64,000 nt of DNA, from assembly GCF_001761465.1 (NCBI RefSeq), contig NZ_CP017479.1, positions 4,154,001 to 4,218,000 on the forward strand, read 5' to 3'. Below the pieces are notes generated by a model, which had not been told where the DNA came from, did no database searches, and saw nothing but the letters and a program-made list of their open reading frames with translations. Both the position numbers and the translations under genes were made by a program. This document shows positions 41,122 to 50,618 of the stretch, one piece after another (positions within the stretch are counted from its first letter, which is position 1; every line of letters begins with the position of its first letter). The stretch comes from Flavobacterium gilvum (GTDB lineage: Bacteria; Bacteroidota; Bacteroidia; Flavobacteriales; Flavobacteriaceae).

Positions 41122-43518
41122 CTACGAAATATTTCTTCGGTTTGTTATCTTCTTGTGCCAAGGCTTTTTTACTTTCTTAACACCATATCCGTAACCATAT
41201 CCATACCCTTTTGTAGAATCCGTATCATTAAGAACGATACACATATTAGGTAGTTTCTTTTCTTTATAAAACATATTTGCAATAGACAACATACGTTTTT
41301 CTAGTACATTCGCACGCATTACATAAACAAAAGTATCAGCATTTTTGGCAATTAACAGTGTATCTGTAACCAAACTAACCGGAGCAGTATCCACAATAAT
41401 ATAATCGTACTCTTTCTTAAGATCTGAGAAAAGCTGATCTACTTTATCGTTCATTAATAATTCTGCAGGGTTTGGTGGAATTACGCCCGATGGCAAAATA
41501 AAGAAATTCTTATATCCCTCATGCTTAATAATATAATCCCGAACATCCTGATCTGCTGCTGACAAATAATTGGTCAAACCCAAGTTAGGAACATCAATAT
41601 ATTCTCCAAATTTTGGATTTCGGATATCAGCACCCAATAACAAAACCTTTTTTCCCGACAACGCAAAAGTTGCCGCAAGATTTACTGACATAAAAGTTTT
41701 ACCCTCTCTAGGAAAAGTAGAGGTAACAAAAAGAGTTTTTGCAATCCCTTCTGGAACTTTTGTAAGCATAAATTCCAGATTGGTCCTTACGATACGAATT
41801 GCCTCTGCAGAACTGCTTCTGCTATCGGTTTTCATTAATTCACCAATATCACTCGAAGTTGGAACATCACCGATAAACGGAATTTGTGTTTTTCCTTCCA
41901 AATCCAGTTTGCTTTTTATTTTTGTATCCAATAAGTCATCGGTATAAATAATTCCAAAAGGAACCAGTAATCCCAATAACATTCCGGCCAAATAAATAAT
42001 TTTTTTCTTTGGACTAATAGGGTCTTTACCCGATTTTGCAGCGTCAATTACACGAGCGTTAGGCTCCGTTGCCGATAACGAAATGGCGGTTTCTTCTCTT
42101 TTTTGCAATAAATACAAATACAGCTCTTCTTTAACTTTCTGTTGTCTTGCAATTACTCTAAACTGACGTTCCTGAACAGGAATTCGCCCAATTTTGCTAT
42201 TCAAAATACTTTCCTGACTTTTAATATCACGATTCTGAATTTGTAAATTAGCTTGCATTCGTCTCAAACTCGCAACTACATTTGCTTTTAAAGACACTAT
42301 TTGCTGATCCAATTTTACTACGGAAGGGTTTTCCTCTGTAGCCGATTTTAAAATCCTGTTGCGATCCAGAACCAACTGATTATAGGACGAAATCAATCCT
42401 TTTGCATCTCCATTATCGGTAATTAAATTGGAAGGCAATAAATCAGAGTTGTTGCTTTTTTTAATAAAATCAAGCAATGAAGAAACCACATTCAATTGAA
42501 TTTCAGTTTCTACTCCTTTTTTATCGTATTCTGTTGAACCTTCTATAAAAACTTTGGCATCCGATTCAACATCGGTGAGCTTATTTGTTTTTTTAAAACT
42601 TTCGACATCCTGTTCTACACCATCTAATTCTTTTGCAATTAATGCCAATCGGCCCGCAATAAATTCGGAAGTATTTTCTGAAATGAAATTTTTATCTTCG
42701 GCAGCATTTTCATTATAAATTTCGATCATATTATCTAAAATATCCTCGGCTTTTATAGCCACAGGATCCGAAATCGAAACCGTTACAACGCTGCTCGTTT
42801 TACTTACAGGCTCAACATTTAATCTTTTCCTAAAACTTTCTGTTGCTTCATCCAAAGAATTAATAACTATACGAATGGATTCAAATCTTCCTTCATGACT
42901 TTGCGCGTAAAAAGGTGTTCTTTGAATGACTAAAACACCTATTTTGGTTGGAATCTTTTCTCCAAATTTGAATTCATTTTTTGGAGACAAAATAAATTTT
43001 TCTTTTTCTTCAGCTTCATTTTCTAATGAAAAAGTAGTCGCATTCAAAAACTTACAATCCAGAGAAACCTTTGCTTTATCAAATAAATTTGTTTTAGTAA
43101 CAAAATGCGCCTTAATTGGTGCTCCTCCATATATATCGCGATCAACCACTTTCCCTTCAACAAAAAGACCTACAGTAAGATTCAGCTTTTTGATAGCACT
43201 TTCTACTAATGTCCTAGACTTTAAAATTTCTATTTCATTATCAACATTATTTTTCATGCCGCCGCCCATTCCTAAATCAGCGAAAGCGGATAACTCAGAG
43301 AGCATGCCCCCTTTTTTCTCGTCTTTAACTAATATGGTTGTAGTTGCTTCATAAATTGGAGTCGTGTAACGCAAATACAAAAAAGCAAAAATTAAACCAA
43401 CAACAACACTAACCAAAAACCAACGCCAGTGAACTATATATTTATCTAATTGTTCCCTAATGTTAACATCTTCAACTTCATCTTCTATAAAATCATTATA
43501 AAAATCTTCTTTCTGCAT
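41122..43518 (-). CDS. Wzc-type polysaccharide co-polymerase and tyrosine autokinase
   Basis: The N-terminal Wzz domain is bounded by two TM segments (about 31-50, WFLVSVVVGLIFAFLYL, and about 508-528, IIYLAGMLLGLLVPFGII), with a long periplasmic coiled coil and a GNVR-like segment (VQERQFRVIARQQKVKEELY) between. The cytoplasmic BY-kinase domain has Walker A STFPREGKTF, A' LLLGADIRNPK and B YIIVDTAPVS. The C-terminus has a tyrosine cluster GYGYGYGYG followed by a basic tail. It controls chain length and export in Wzy-dependent polysaccharide synthesis through cyclic autophosphorylation. It is the last gene of the locus, 13 bases after the Wza-like gene. Confidence 0.9.
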   Translation of the reverse strand: MQKEDFYNDFIEDEVEDVNIREQLDKYIVHWRWFLVSVVVGLIFAFLYLRYTTPIYEATTTILVKDEKKGGMLSELSAFADLGMGGGMKNNVDNEIEILKSRTLVESAIKKLNLTVGLFVEGKVVDRDIYGGAPIKAHFVTKTNLFDKAKVSLDCKFLNATTFSLENEAEEKEKFILSPKNEFKFGEKIPTKIGVLVIQRTPFYAQSHEGRFESIRIVINSLDEATESFRKRLNVEPVSKTSSVVTVSISDPVAIKAEDILDNMIEIYNENAAEDKNFISENTSEFIAGRLALIAKELDGVEQDVESFKKTNKLTDVESDAKVFIEGSTEYDKKGVETEIQLNVVSSLLDFIKKSNNSDLLPSNLITDNGDAKGLISSYNQLVLDRNRILKSATEENPSVVKLDQQIVSLKANVVASLRRMQANLQIQNRDIKSQESILNSKIGRIPVQERQFRVIARQQKVKEELYLYLLQKREETAISLSATEPNARVIDAAKSGKDPISPKKKIIYLAGMLLGLLVPFGIIYTDDLLDTKIKSKLDLEGKTQIPFIGDVPTSSDIGELMKTDSRSSSAEAIRIVRTNLEFMLTKVPEGIAKTLFVTSTFPREGKTFMSVNLAATFALSGKKVLLLGADIRNPKFGEYIDVPNLGLTNYLSAADQDVRDYIIKHEGYKNFFILPSGVIPPNPAELLMNDKVDQLFSDLKKEYDYIIVDTAPVSLVTDTLLIAKNADTFVYVMRANVLEKRMLSIANMFYKEKKLPNMCIVLNDTDSTKGYGYGYGYGVKKVKKPWHKKITNRRNIS

Positions 43519-43531
43519 TTGTTAGTTATCT

Positions 43532-44323
43532 TTAATTAAAAAATAGAACACAAAGCGATACCAAAATAGAAATCGCCGATATAATTACTGAGGTATTTGG
43601 ACCTACTTTTGAAGCATTTACCTTAGTCTTGTTGGGTTCGACATATACTACATCGTTTTGAGTCAAATAATAGAAAGGTGAACTAATAAAATCAGATTTT
43701 GTTATATCAACTCTGTTATAGGACTTTACGCCATTGGTTTCTCTTATGACCAAAATATTATTTCGGCGTCCATAAATAGTTAAATCTTTGGCCATACTCA
43801 AGGCTTCAATCAAAGTAACACGCTCTGATGTTACTGGATAAGTACCGGGCGAATTCACCTCTCCTTGCAATGAAATTTTAAAATTCATCACACGCAGATT
43901 AATAATTGGGTTTTTAATGTATGCACCGATTTTACTCTGCAACAACGATAGCACTTCTGTTCTGGTTAATCCACCAACTTGTATTTTGCCCAAAACAGGA
44001 AAATCAATCATTCCATCCCGACTCACCAAATAGGATTGCATCGTCAATTGACCTGTGGTTGTGTCTAGTTTACCTGTATTTGAAACAGCGACAGAAGTTA
44101 AATTAAAAGGAATAGCGACTTCTGGATTATCAGCGGAAACGATTATCATTAATAAATCATCTGGCTGAATTTTAATTTCATAAGAATTTTGATTTTGTTG
44201 CGAATTCAATGCATCAATATTTTGATAATAAACGACTTCTTTCTTGGAACCGCATGAGAAACAAAAAAATAAAAAAAGTAAAAGACAAAGTGCTTTTACA
44301 AAAAAAGGAATGTTCACTTTCAT
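43532..44323 (-). CDS. Wza-like polysaccharide export lipoprotein
   Basis: A lipoprotein signal (LLLFLFFCFSCGSKKE, lipidation at Cys) precedes a poly-export domain (YEIKIQPDDLLMIIVSADNP) and SLBB-type domains (SLQGEVNSPGTYPVTSERVT, LIEALSMAKDLTIYGRRNNI). The C-terminus is a hydrophobic helix (VIISAISILVSLCVLF), as expected for an outer-membrane pore of Wza type. It forms the export channel that works with the Wzc protein encoded 13 bases downstream. The length of 263 residues is typical for the Bacteroidetes variant, shorter than E. coli Wza. Confidence 0.88.
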   Translation of the reverse strand: MKVNIPFFVKALCLLLFLFFCFSCGSKKEVVYYQNIDALNSQQNQNSYEIKIQPDDLLMIIVSADNPEVAIPFNLTSVAVSNTGKLDTTTGQLTMQSYLVSRDGMIDFPVLGKIQVGGLTRTEVLSLLQSKIGAYIKNPIINLRVMNFKISLQGEVNSPGTYPVTSERVTLIEALSMAKDLTIYGRRNNILVIRETNGVKSYNRVDITKSDFISSPFYYLTQNDVVYVEPNKTKVNASKVGPNTSVIISAISILVSLCVLFFN

Positions 44324-44433
44324 TAGATCAGGAATTTAAGGGCAAAGATTTATATTAAAAAATTTCATTTGGAGTAAGGCAAATTGCCTTTTTAAAGAGG
44401 CAAAACAATTAGAGAGACATGAATTTTATTTTA

Positions 44434-44668
44434 AACCGTTGGGTGAAATTCAGTTTAAATAAAAAATGAAACACATAGATACATAGATTTACTAGCAAAT
44501 CATTAAAGATTGAATAGAAATAGAACTATTTTTACTTCGTCAGTTCGCCCTTCAGGCTCGGGTCACATAGATTAGCTATGTGAGAAGTAAAACGACTATC
44601 AAATCCTTTTTTAAACACAATAAATTCTATGTTTCTATGTGTTAAAAAATAATTACACCCAACGAGTT
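44434..44668. mobile_element. MITE-like fold-back element (235 bp)
   Basis: The ends AACCGTTGGGTGAAATT (left) and AACTCGTTGGGTGTAATT (inverse of the right) are terminal inverted repeats. Next to them lies a second inverted pair around ACACATAGATACATAG and CTATGTTTCTATGTGT, and an inner palindrome TCACATAG-ATTAG-CTATGTGA. There is no ORF. The TIR core is shared with the elements at 57505 and 59436. It sits between the Wza-like gene and the initiating transferase gene. Confidence 0.6.
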
Positions 44669-44871
44669 ATTTTAAAAAATAATATGCTTGTCCGCTATGT
44701 TGCCTATAAGCCGAAGATAGGCCACAGATTGAACGGATTAAACTGATTCTCACAGATTTTTTGATGATTACATTTTTTAAATTTGTGCAAATTCGTATAA
44801 TTTGTAGCAAAAAAAGCCTTATTAGGTACGATTACGGACAAGCATAAAAAATAAAAAATACTTTTTTAAAA
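44669..44871. other. Spacer with CACAGATT-type degenerate repeats
   Basis: CCACAGATTGAACGGATT and CTCACAGATTTTTTGATG resemble the CGCAGATTT spacer repeat at 36127. No coding content or clear terminator was seen. Confidence 0.4.
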
Positions 44872-46296
44872 TCAATACGCATTTTCTTCTCCTTTAACTG
44901 CGTTAATAACCGTTTTAATTATAATTTTTATATCTAATAATAAACTCCAGTTTTCGATATACCAAATATCGTACTCCACTCTGTTTTCCATATCAATGAG
45001 CTCTTTGGTTTCACCACGGAAACCGTTAACCTGAGCCCATCCCGTTATACCGGGTTTAGCAAACTGGCGCACCAGATAATTATTAATTAATTCGCTGTAT
45101 TGTTTGGTATGGTTTACCATGTGAGGTCTAGGTCCTACAACTGACATATTTCCCAGAAAAACATTCAAAAACTGTGGCAATTCATCAATACTTGTCTTGC
45201 GCATAAAAGCACCAAATTTAGTTATTCGACTGTCTCCTTTTTGAGCCTGCTTATTATCTGCGGCTTCATTGAGACGCATACTTCTAAACTTCAAACAGTT
45301 AAACGTTTTATTATCCCTGCCAGAACGTTGCTGTTTAAAAAAAACAGGACCTGGAGATTCTATCTTAACAATAAGCATTATAATAGGAAACAACCACGGA
45401 AATATAAATACCAAAACAAACAACGAAAAACAAATATCAAATACTTTTTTCAGAATCCGATTTAAGGCCGCCTCCAAAGGTTCCCGACGAAGCATTAAAA
45501 CGGGTGTGTTTTCATAAAAAGTCATCTCCACTTTATTGGATTTGGTGTACAATTGAAAATCAGGGATGAATTTAATTCGCACCATGTGGTGCTCACAAAT
45601 TCGCACCAATTTACTGATAACATCAACATTATCAATATGCAATGCGACATACATTTCATCTACCTTTTCATTTTCAATAAACCCTTTGATTTCATCAAAG
45701 CTTCCTAAAACAGGTTGAGAAATAATAGCCGAAGTATCTACATTATCATCAAAATAGCCAAGAAAACGATAGCCATAGGTCAGATCTTTTGCTAAAATCG
45801 TACGTATCTTTTCTCCCTTATTATTGGCGCCAACAATTATGAAATTCCTAAAATTATAGCCCCTAGCTCTTATGTACTTCAGAATTTTTATGGACAAAAA
45901 CCTGGAAACCATCATTAAACCAAAAAAAAGCCAATAAAAGTAAACCAGTCGAAGCCTAGAAATATCTTCATACTTTAAGGCAACGACAAAAAAAGCAATT
46001 ACTGCTATATGGATAAATATCTTTTTTATTGTTCTCCATAATATTCTTTCGATAGGTTCAACCCTTACGATTCTAAATGAGTCACTATAAAGCAAAAGAA
46101 TAATCCATACTAGATTTGCCAGCAAGGAAATGGTTTGTTGTTCTTTAAAAAAAAGTTTATCAATACTACCAAATCGTATTAGAGCCGATAAAACTATGGC
46201 CACATTCAGTAAAACCACATCCCATACCAAAAATAGGGCTTTGAAATAACGGGAAAAACGATATTCTGAGAGTTTTTGTAAAATTTTCATGTTCAA
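44872..46296 (-). CDS. Initiating polyprenyl-phosphate sugar-1-phosphate transferase
   Basis: The N-terminal half has about four TM segments (LFLVWDVVLLNVAIVLSALI, IFIHIAVIAFFVVALKY) and a CoA-binding-like domain (RNFIIVGANNKGEKIR). The C-terminal bacterial sugar transferase domain has KKVFDICFSLFVLVFIFPW, ESPGPVFFKQQRSGRDNKTF, CLKFRSM, and TSIDELPQFLNVFLGNMSVV. This is the WcaJ/WbaP-type phosphoglycosyltransferase that loads the first sugar onto undecaprenyl phosphate. The length of 474 residues is standard. It starts the repeat-unit synthesis finished by the four glycosyltransferases upstream in the operon. Confidence 0.9.
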   Translation of the reverse strand: MNMKILQKLSEYRFSRYFKALFLVWDVVLLNVAIVLSALIRFGSIDKLFFKEQQTISLLANLVWIILLLYSDSFRIVRVEPIERILWRTIKKIFIHIAVIAFFVVALKYEDISRLRLVYFYWLFFGLMMVSRFLSIKILKYIRARGYNFRNFIIVGANNKGEKIRTILAKDLTYGYRFLGYFDDNVDTSAIISQPVLGSFDEIKGFIENEKVDEMYVALHIDNVDVISKLVRICEHHMVRIKFIPDFQLYTKSNKVEMTFYENTPVLMLRREPLEAALNRILKKVFDICFSLFVLVFIFPWLFPIIMLIVKIESPGPVFFKQQRSGRDNKTFNCLKFRSMRLNEAADNKQAQKGDSRITKFGAFMRKTSIDELPQFLNVFLGNMSVVGPRPHMVNHTKQYSELINNYLVRQFAKPGITGWAQVNGFRGETKELIDMENRVEYDIWYIENWSLLLDIKIIIKTVINAVKGEENAY

Positions 46297-46484
46297 AAAA
46301 ACAATTAATTTAAGTTGTGAATTAAGTCCAACTAACTAATAATTAAAATATTAAAAAACGAATAATGTAAAAATTGTAGTAGCACTAATGCCTGTATTTA
46401 AAGTTTTTTAATGGGTTTATTATATTATCCAAGGGGGATTCTATCAAGCCATTTTGCATAGCAACTTGACAATTTTTATTTTAC

Positions 46485-47738
46485 TTAAAGGCTTTGTTCT
46501 AAAACTGTTGCTTTTTCAGTTTTAATAGAATCTCTTATTATTTTGTTAGGTGTTACCAAAGTTTTGCTAGGAGCTGTTTTGACATTGGGTGGAACAACAA
46601 AAGAATCTATGGTTTCAAATGAACTTGTTTGGGAATTCGACAATTCTCCTACAATCTCATTAAAATGCTTAGCATATTGGTCTGTGATGAGTTCCCAATC
46701 ATAAATTTCAATAATTTTTTGATTATTCTCTATTAACATAGACTGATGTTTGGCATCGTGATAGTTTACATTTGACAGATGAATAGCCACATCATTTGCG
46801 TTTTTGAAATAGATGGCATCCTTGCCAAGGATATATTTATTAAAGGAATTATCATTAGCACAAATCAAACAATTAGAAGCCATAGCTTCCAAAAGAGAAG
46901 GGTTTGTACCGCCCACAGTATGCCCATGAAAATAAATATTGGAAAAATATCTCAAATTATTTAAAGCGGTTATATTATAAATACCTCCAATAAATTGAAT
47001 TTGCGAAAAAGCAGCAAATTTTTGTTTTAGATAATCACCATATTTGGTTTGGTGATTGCCAATTACTAGAAAAGGGCTAGAAATATTGGCCTGTGCAACC
47101 CCTTCCAAAATGACATCTATACTATTTTCCGGTTCCAGACGGGCAATTAGCATGTTGTATTGATAAGGAAGCAACTGGTATGTTTTGAGTATAGCAGAAT
47201 CCGGATTTTCAAAAAGGGTAGCGCCGTAAGCGATATAGGTTGAGTCCGCTTTGTACTTCTCCTTTAAATAGTCCTGAATGCCGATAGAATCCGAAATTAG
47301 GTGATCACTGTATTTTACCCCTAATTTTTCGGCATATCGAAGAAACTTTTTAACCTTATCAGAGTATTTGGTGCGCTTCCATTCCAAGCCATCCATATTG
47401 GTGGTTACCACTGCCTTTTTAGGTAGTAGCCATCCCCAAACGGAACTGCTGGTGTAGCCTAATTGCAAAACTATATCAAAGTTGCGTTTTCGGATATCCA
47501 AAATACAGTTTAAATCATAAATAAACTGTCCGGCTGTTCCCAATTTATCCTCGGGATCGTAGCAATGTACGATCTGCACCCCTTTCCATTCTTTGTCCTG
47601 ATAGGGATGGTTGTGGGAATTGTAAACGACCACTTCAAATCCTCTTTTAACCAAACCCAAGGCAAGATATTCGGCACATTGCTCGAAGCCCCCGTAGTGA
47701 TTAGGAATGCCTCGAGTGCCTAGTATTACTATTTTCAT
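46485..47738 (-). CDS. DUF1972-type glycosyltransferase (GT4-like)
   Basis: The N-terminus MKIVILGTRGIPNHYGGFEQ and NLDI-region motifs (VVTTNMDGLEWKRTKYS, YSDHLISDSIGIQDYL) match DUF1972 glycosyltransferases, often annotated as rhamnosyltransferases. The C-terminal half has the GT4 pattern MLIARLEPENSIDVILEG and GGTNPSLLEAMASNCLICAN with the nucleotide-sugar-binding Glu. A Thr/Ser-rich tail of about 45 residues (SNSQTSSFETIDSFVVPP) is additional. It is 4 bases after the neighbouring GT gene. Donor and linkage are unknown. Confidence 0.85.
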   Translation of the reverse strand: MKIVILGTRGIPNHYGGFEQCAEYLALGLVKRGFEVVVYNSHNHPYQDKEWKGVQIVHCYDPEDKLGTAGQFIYDLNCILDIRKRNFDIVLQLGYTSSSVWGWLLPKKAVVTTNMDGLEWKRTKYSDKVKKFLRYAEKLGVKYSDHLISDSIGIQDYLKEKYKADSTYIAYGATLFENPDSAILKTYQLLPYQYNMLIARLEPENSIDVILEGVAQANISSPFLVIGNHQTKYGDYLKQKFAAFSQIQFIGGIYNITALNNLRYFSNIYFHGHTVGGTNPSLLEAMASNCLICANDNSFNKYILGKDAIYFKNANDVAIHLSNVNYHDAKHQSMLIENNQKIIEIYDWELITDQYAKHFNEIVGELSNSQTSSFETIDSFVVPPNVKTAPSKTLVTPNKIIRDSIKTEKATVLEQSL

Positions 47739-47742
47739 TAAT

Positions 47743-48684
47743 CTAAATTTTAGATTTCAACAAGTAATTAATTTTTATTTTTCTCCAAATTACTTTTAAT
47801 GGTATTATAAAGCTTAAACATAATACGAGCCAGTAAGATCCTTTAGGAAAATACACTTGTATGTTCTGTTTGAAGCCATCAGCACTAAAAGTCTCTCTTT
47901 TTGCAATTTTTACGTTAAAAAAAAGTAAGGAAAGATAGTTGTAGAGTATATCTTTTAATATTCTATTCTTTGTCTCTAATTTTATGTAACCTTTATTATA
48001 TATCGAGTCGATTAATGATGGGTACTCAATACTAAAAGCATGGAATTTATTGTGACCTCCTCTTTTTTTAACAAATTGTGTATTAAAAAGAAGCTCATCA
48101 TTTAATATAAACGTTGCTTTATTATATTGGGTTAAGAATAGAGACGTGTGAGGAAATAATTTATTTAAATTATTATTCTCTTTAATGTTATCAAAATCGT
48201 CTCGCCATATTCCGAATCCGTTACTCCAAGATGACCAGTATGAAAGATTGCACATAAAATCATCAAATTTTGAAAAATGTGTTATTTCTCCAGTAGTCAA
48301 AAAACCACTTGTAAAAAAAACAGCTGGTTTCGATTTTTCTATTGATTTTAAGAATCCAATTATTTTTAATAATGCTCCTGATCTGAATGTCTCTTGGCTA
48401 TTATGTAATTTTAAAAAATTGCCCCTTGCATAGGTTAAAACATGGAATGAATTTAAAAATCCTTCGCAATTCGTATTGAAGTAATGAAAGTTTTTGTATG
48501 GAAATTCTGTTTTTAAAATTTCTAAGCCACAATTCGGGTCATTGTCTGATAAAATTACCTCAAACTCATTAAGTGGCAATTTTAAATCATTCTCTTCAGT
48601 ATAAATGCTAGTTAAAGTATTCCGTACGTACTCTATCCTTCCGTTTGCTGGAATACATATGGATATAAATGGATTATTTTGCAT
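47743..48684 (-). CDS. Family 2 glycosyltransferase
   Basis: The start NPFISICIPANGRIEYVRNT is the usual GT2 nucleotide-binding beginning, followed by FEVILSDNDPN, which holds an Asp-rich donor site. A canonical DXD is less clear. The C-terminal part is hydrophobic with basic residues (YWLVLCLSFIIPLKVIWRKI), as in membrane-associated GT2 enzymes. It lies within the polysaccharide operon, 4 bases before the DUF1972 gene. It adds one sugar of the repeat unit; which one cannot be told. Confidence 0.75.
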   Translation of the reverse strand: MQNNPFISICIPANGRIEYVRNTLTSIYTEENDLKLPLNEFEVILSDNDPNCGLEILKTEFPYKNFHYFNTNCEGFLNSFHVLTYARGNFLKLHNSQETFRSGALLKIIGFLKSIEKSKPAVFFTSGFLTTGEITHFSKFDDFMCNLSYWSSWSNGFGIWRDDFDNIKENNNLNKLFPHTSLFLTQYNKATFILNDELLFNTQFVKKRGGHNKFHAFSIEYPSLIDSIYNKGYIKLETKNRILKDILYNYLSLLFFNVKIAKRETFSADGFKQNIQVYFPKGSYWLVLCLSFIIPLKVIWRKIKINYLLKSKI

Positions 48685-48880
48685 TATTATTTAATCAACT
48701 AATTATAGTATTTATATTTAATTATTTTGTTAAGTAAATCTGCTAATATTATTATCTGAAAATTTGTGGTTTGAATATTTTATTAAGATATCCCCTAGGT
48801 GAAGAATCACTCTGGACAATCACGAATACTCTTATTTTTTGAAGAACATAACATGTGTTTTCTTCTATTGGTGAATAGAA

Positions 48881-49864
48881 TTAAATTTCAAATTTCGATT
48901 TCAGAGGAAGAATATCGCTAAAAGCCAAATTGATAAGTTCTTTACTATTTTCAAAATCTATGTTTTCTTTGTCATTTAAAACGATAATTTTTTTGGATTG
49001 ATTTCGAATAGTGTTGACTGCTAAATTCAAATTATCTTGATCTATTTGAAAATAAACACTGTCTTTAAAAACATTAGTACAATGATATTTTCCCGAAGCC
49101 AACTGCCAATATCGTACTAAATATTGAGTAATATTGGTACGTTGTCTGAACCTATACTTTATGGATTGGGAAATTGCATCCCCTTCCTTTTCCCAGACTT
49201 CTTTAAACGTCGATTTCAGAAAAGGCTGCGGCAAATGATGATCATAAAATCCTACAAAATCAGGCCATGGTAACAATAAAAGTGTTCTAATTAATAATTT
49301 ATTATTTTGAATAGAGAACCATTTGAAAAAATGCTTTTTTAACGATTTTCTTTTATCAAAATGCTTGTTCAGTAATTCGATATTGCACATGTTATTAGTG
49401 GATAAATCTCTTCCATGATAAACATTAAATGCTGAAATATCACAGGGAAATTTTTTTTTGAAAAACCTATCTTTATCAACATGGTTTATAATGAAAAAAT
49501 CATCATTAAATAGCACAAAATGTTCTGATAATTCTTCTATCTTGTGAAGATACATTTCTATTGTATTAGAACTGAATGTGGGCAGAATATCATTTGGGAT
49601 ATAATCAGAATGATTTATCACTTTCAGATTTGGAGCGTTTAAATTTAACCAATTTGGAACATGTCCACTTGTGATAAAGAAAATATTATTTACCCATGGT
49701 GCATAGTTTTCGACTCCTCTGAACCAATATTGAAGATTATCCCAATCTCTGAATCTAACGGAAGATTTAGCCCCTCTTTCTTTAAGAGAATGTGCTTGAA
49801 ATTCCCTTTGCCAATTCGGTTCATTTCCATCCACCCATAAAATTACAAAATCAATTTTTCCCAT
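48881..49864 (-). CDS. Stealth-family sugar-phosphate transferase
   Basis: Conserved region 1 (KIDFVILWVDGNEPNWQ, RFRDWDNLQYWFRGVENYAP) and region 2 (FITSGHVPNWLNLNAPNLKV, HFVLFNDDFFIINHV) of Stealth proteins are both clear, as is a later HLPQPFLKSTF segment. Stealth proteins transfer sugar-1-phosphate to build phosphodiester-linked polysaccharides. The length of 327 residues is typical. The start overlaps the stop of the upstream GT2 gene by 14 bases. The repeat unit of this polysaccharide may therefore contain phosphodiester bonds. Confidence 0.88.
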   Translation of the reverse strand: MGKIDFVILWVDGNEPNWQREFQAHSLKERGAKSSVRFRDWDNLQYWFRGVENYAPWVNNIFFITSGHVPNWLNLNAPNLKVINHSDYIPNDILPTFSSNTIEMYLHKIEELSEHFVLFNDDFFIINHVDKDRFFKKKFPCDISAFNVYHGRDLSTNNMCNIELLNKHFDKRKSLKKHFFKWFSIQNNKLLIRTLLLLPWPDFVGFYDHHLPQPFLKSTFKEVWEKEGDAISQSIKYRFRQRTNITQYLVRYWQLASGKYHCTNVFKDSVYFQIDQDNLNLAVNTIRNQSKKIIVLNDKENIDFENSKELINLAFSDILPLKSKFEI

Positions 49865-50618
49865 ATTTATATAGTATTTTTCTTTTTATTTTTGAAGCAC
49901 TAAATATTCCACATCTCCAAAAAAATCTGATACAATTGCAATAGTTGGGAATTGTTCTATTTTTCTTTCGTATGAAATATGATTCTACGATGGCTTTATA
50001 GGAATCACTCATTCCACCCTCTTGCATATTTACGCTGATAGCATCAACAAATGCACCCTTTAAATATTTTCCTGTTCTTAGGAAGAATTCTGAATCAGAA
50101 CAAATTCTAAATTGGATATCATAGTAGCCATATTTCTCAAACAATATTTTTTTGTGCAACATTCCTGGATGTGCTAGTGAGTACGTACCTGTTTTGTATT
50201 TATGCCAATCCCATTTTTCGCCTATAATTTTAATCTGCTTTCCGGAGAAAGTAACTACCCGTACTTTAGAGCTAATTATTGATATTTCATCTTCACAATT
50301 TCGTATCATTTCCATATAAGAATGAAGAGCATTAGGCAGCAATACATCATCAGAGCCTAGAAACATTATCCAATCAGCAGTAGCTTTCTGAATCCCTTTG
50401 TTCCATGCATCATAAATACCTTTATCAGGTTCTGTTACAAAACAGGAAATATGCTGTTGATTGCTTTTTATTATATTAATAGTTTCATCCTTTGACCCTC
50501 CATCTATGATAATTAATTCAATGGATTCATTGAGTTGCGGAATAATACTATCAAGGCAGTTTTGCAAATACTTCTGTGCGTTATATGTTGCAACTATAAT
50601 AGATATCTTTATTTTCAT
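49851..50618 (-). CDS. Family 2 glycosyltransferase, WcaA-like
   Basis: The N-terminus (KISIIVATYNAQKYLQNCLD, SIELIIIDGGSKDETINIIK) and EPDKGIYDAWNKGIQKATAD, WIMFLGSDDVLLPNAL with the DD donor site are textbook GT2. The length of 255 residues is short but complete. It overlaps Wzy by 38 bases and Stealth by 14 bases. A single-sugar transferase of the repeat unit, donor unknown. Confidence 0.88.
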   Translation of the reverse strand: MKIKISIIVATYNAQKYLQNCLDSIIPQLNESIELIIIDGGSKDETINIIKSNQQHISCFVTEPDKGIYDAWNKGIQKATADWIMFLGSDDVLLPNALHSYMEMIRNCEDEISIISSKVRVVTFSGKQIKIIGEKWDWHKYKTGTYSLAHPGMLHKKILFEKYGYYDIQFRICSDSEFFLRTGKYLKGAFVDAISVNMQEGGMSDSYKAIVESYFIRKKNRTIPNYCNCIRFFWRCGIFSASKIKRKILYKYGKN

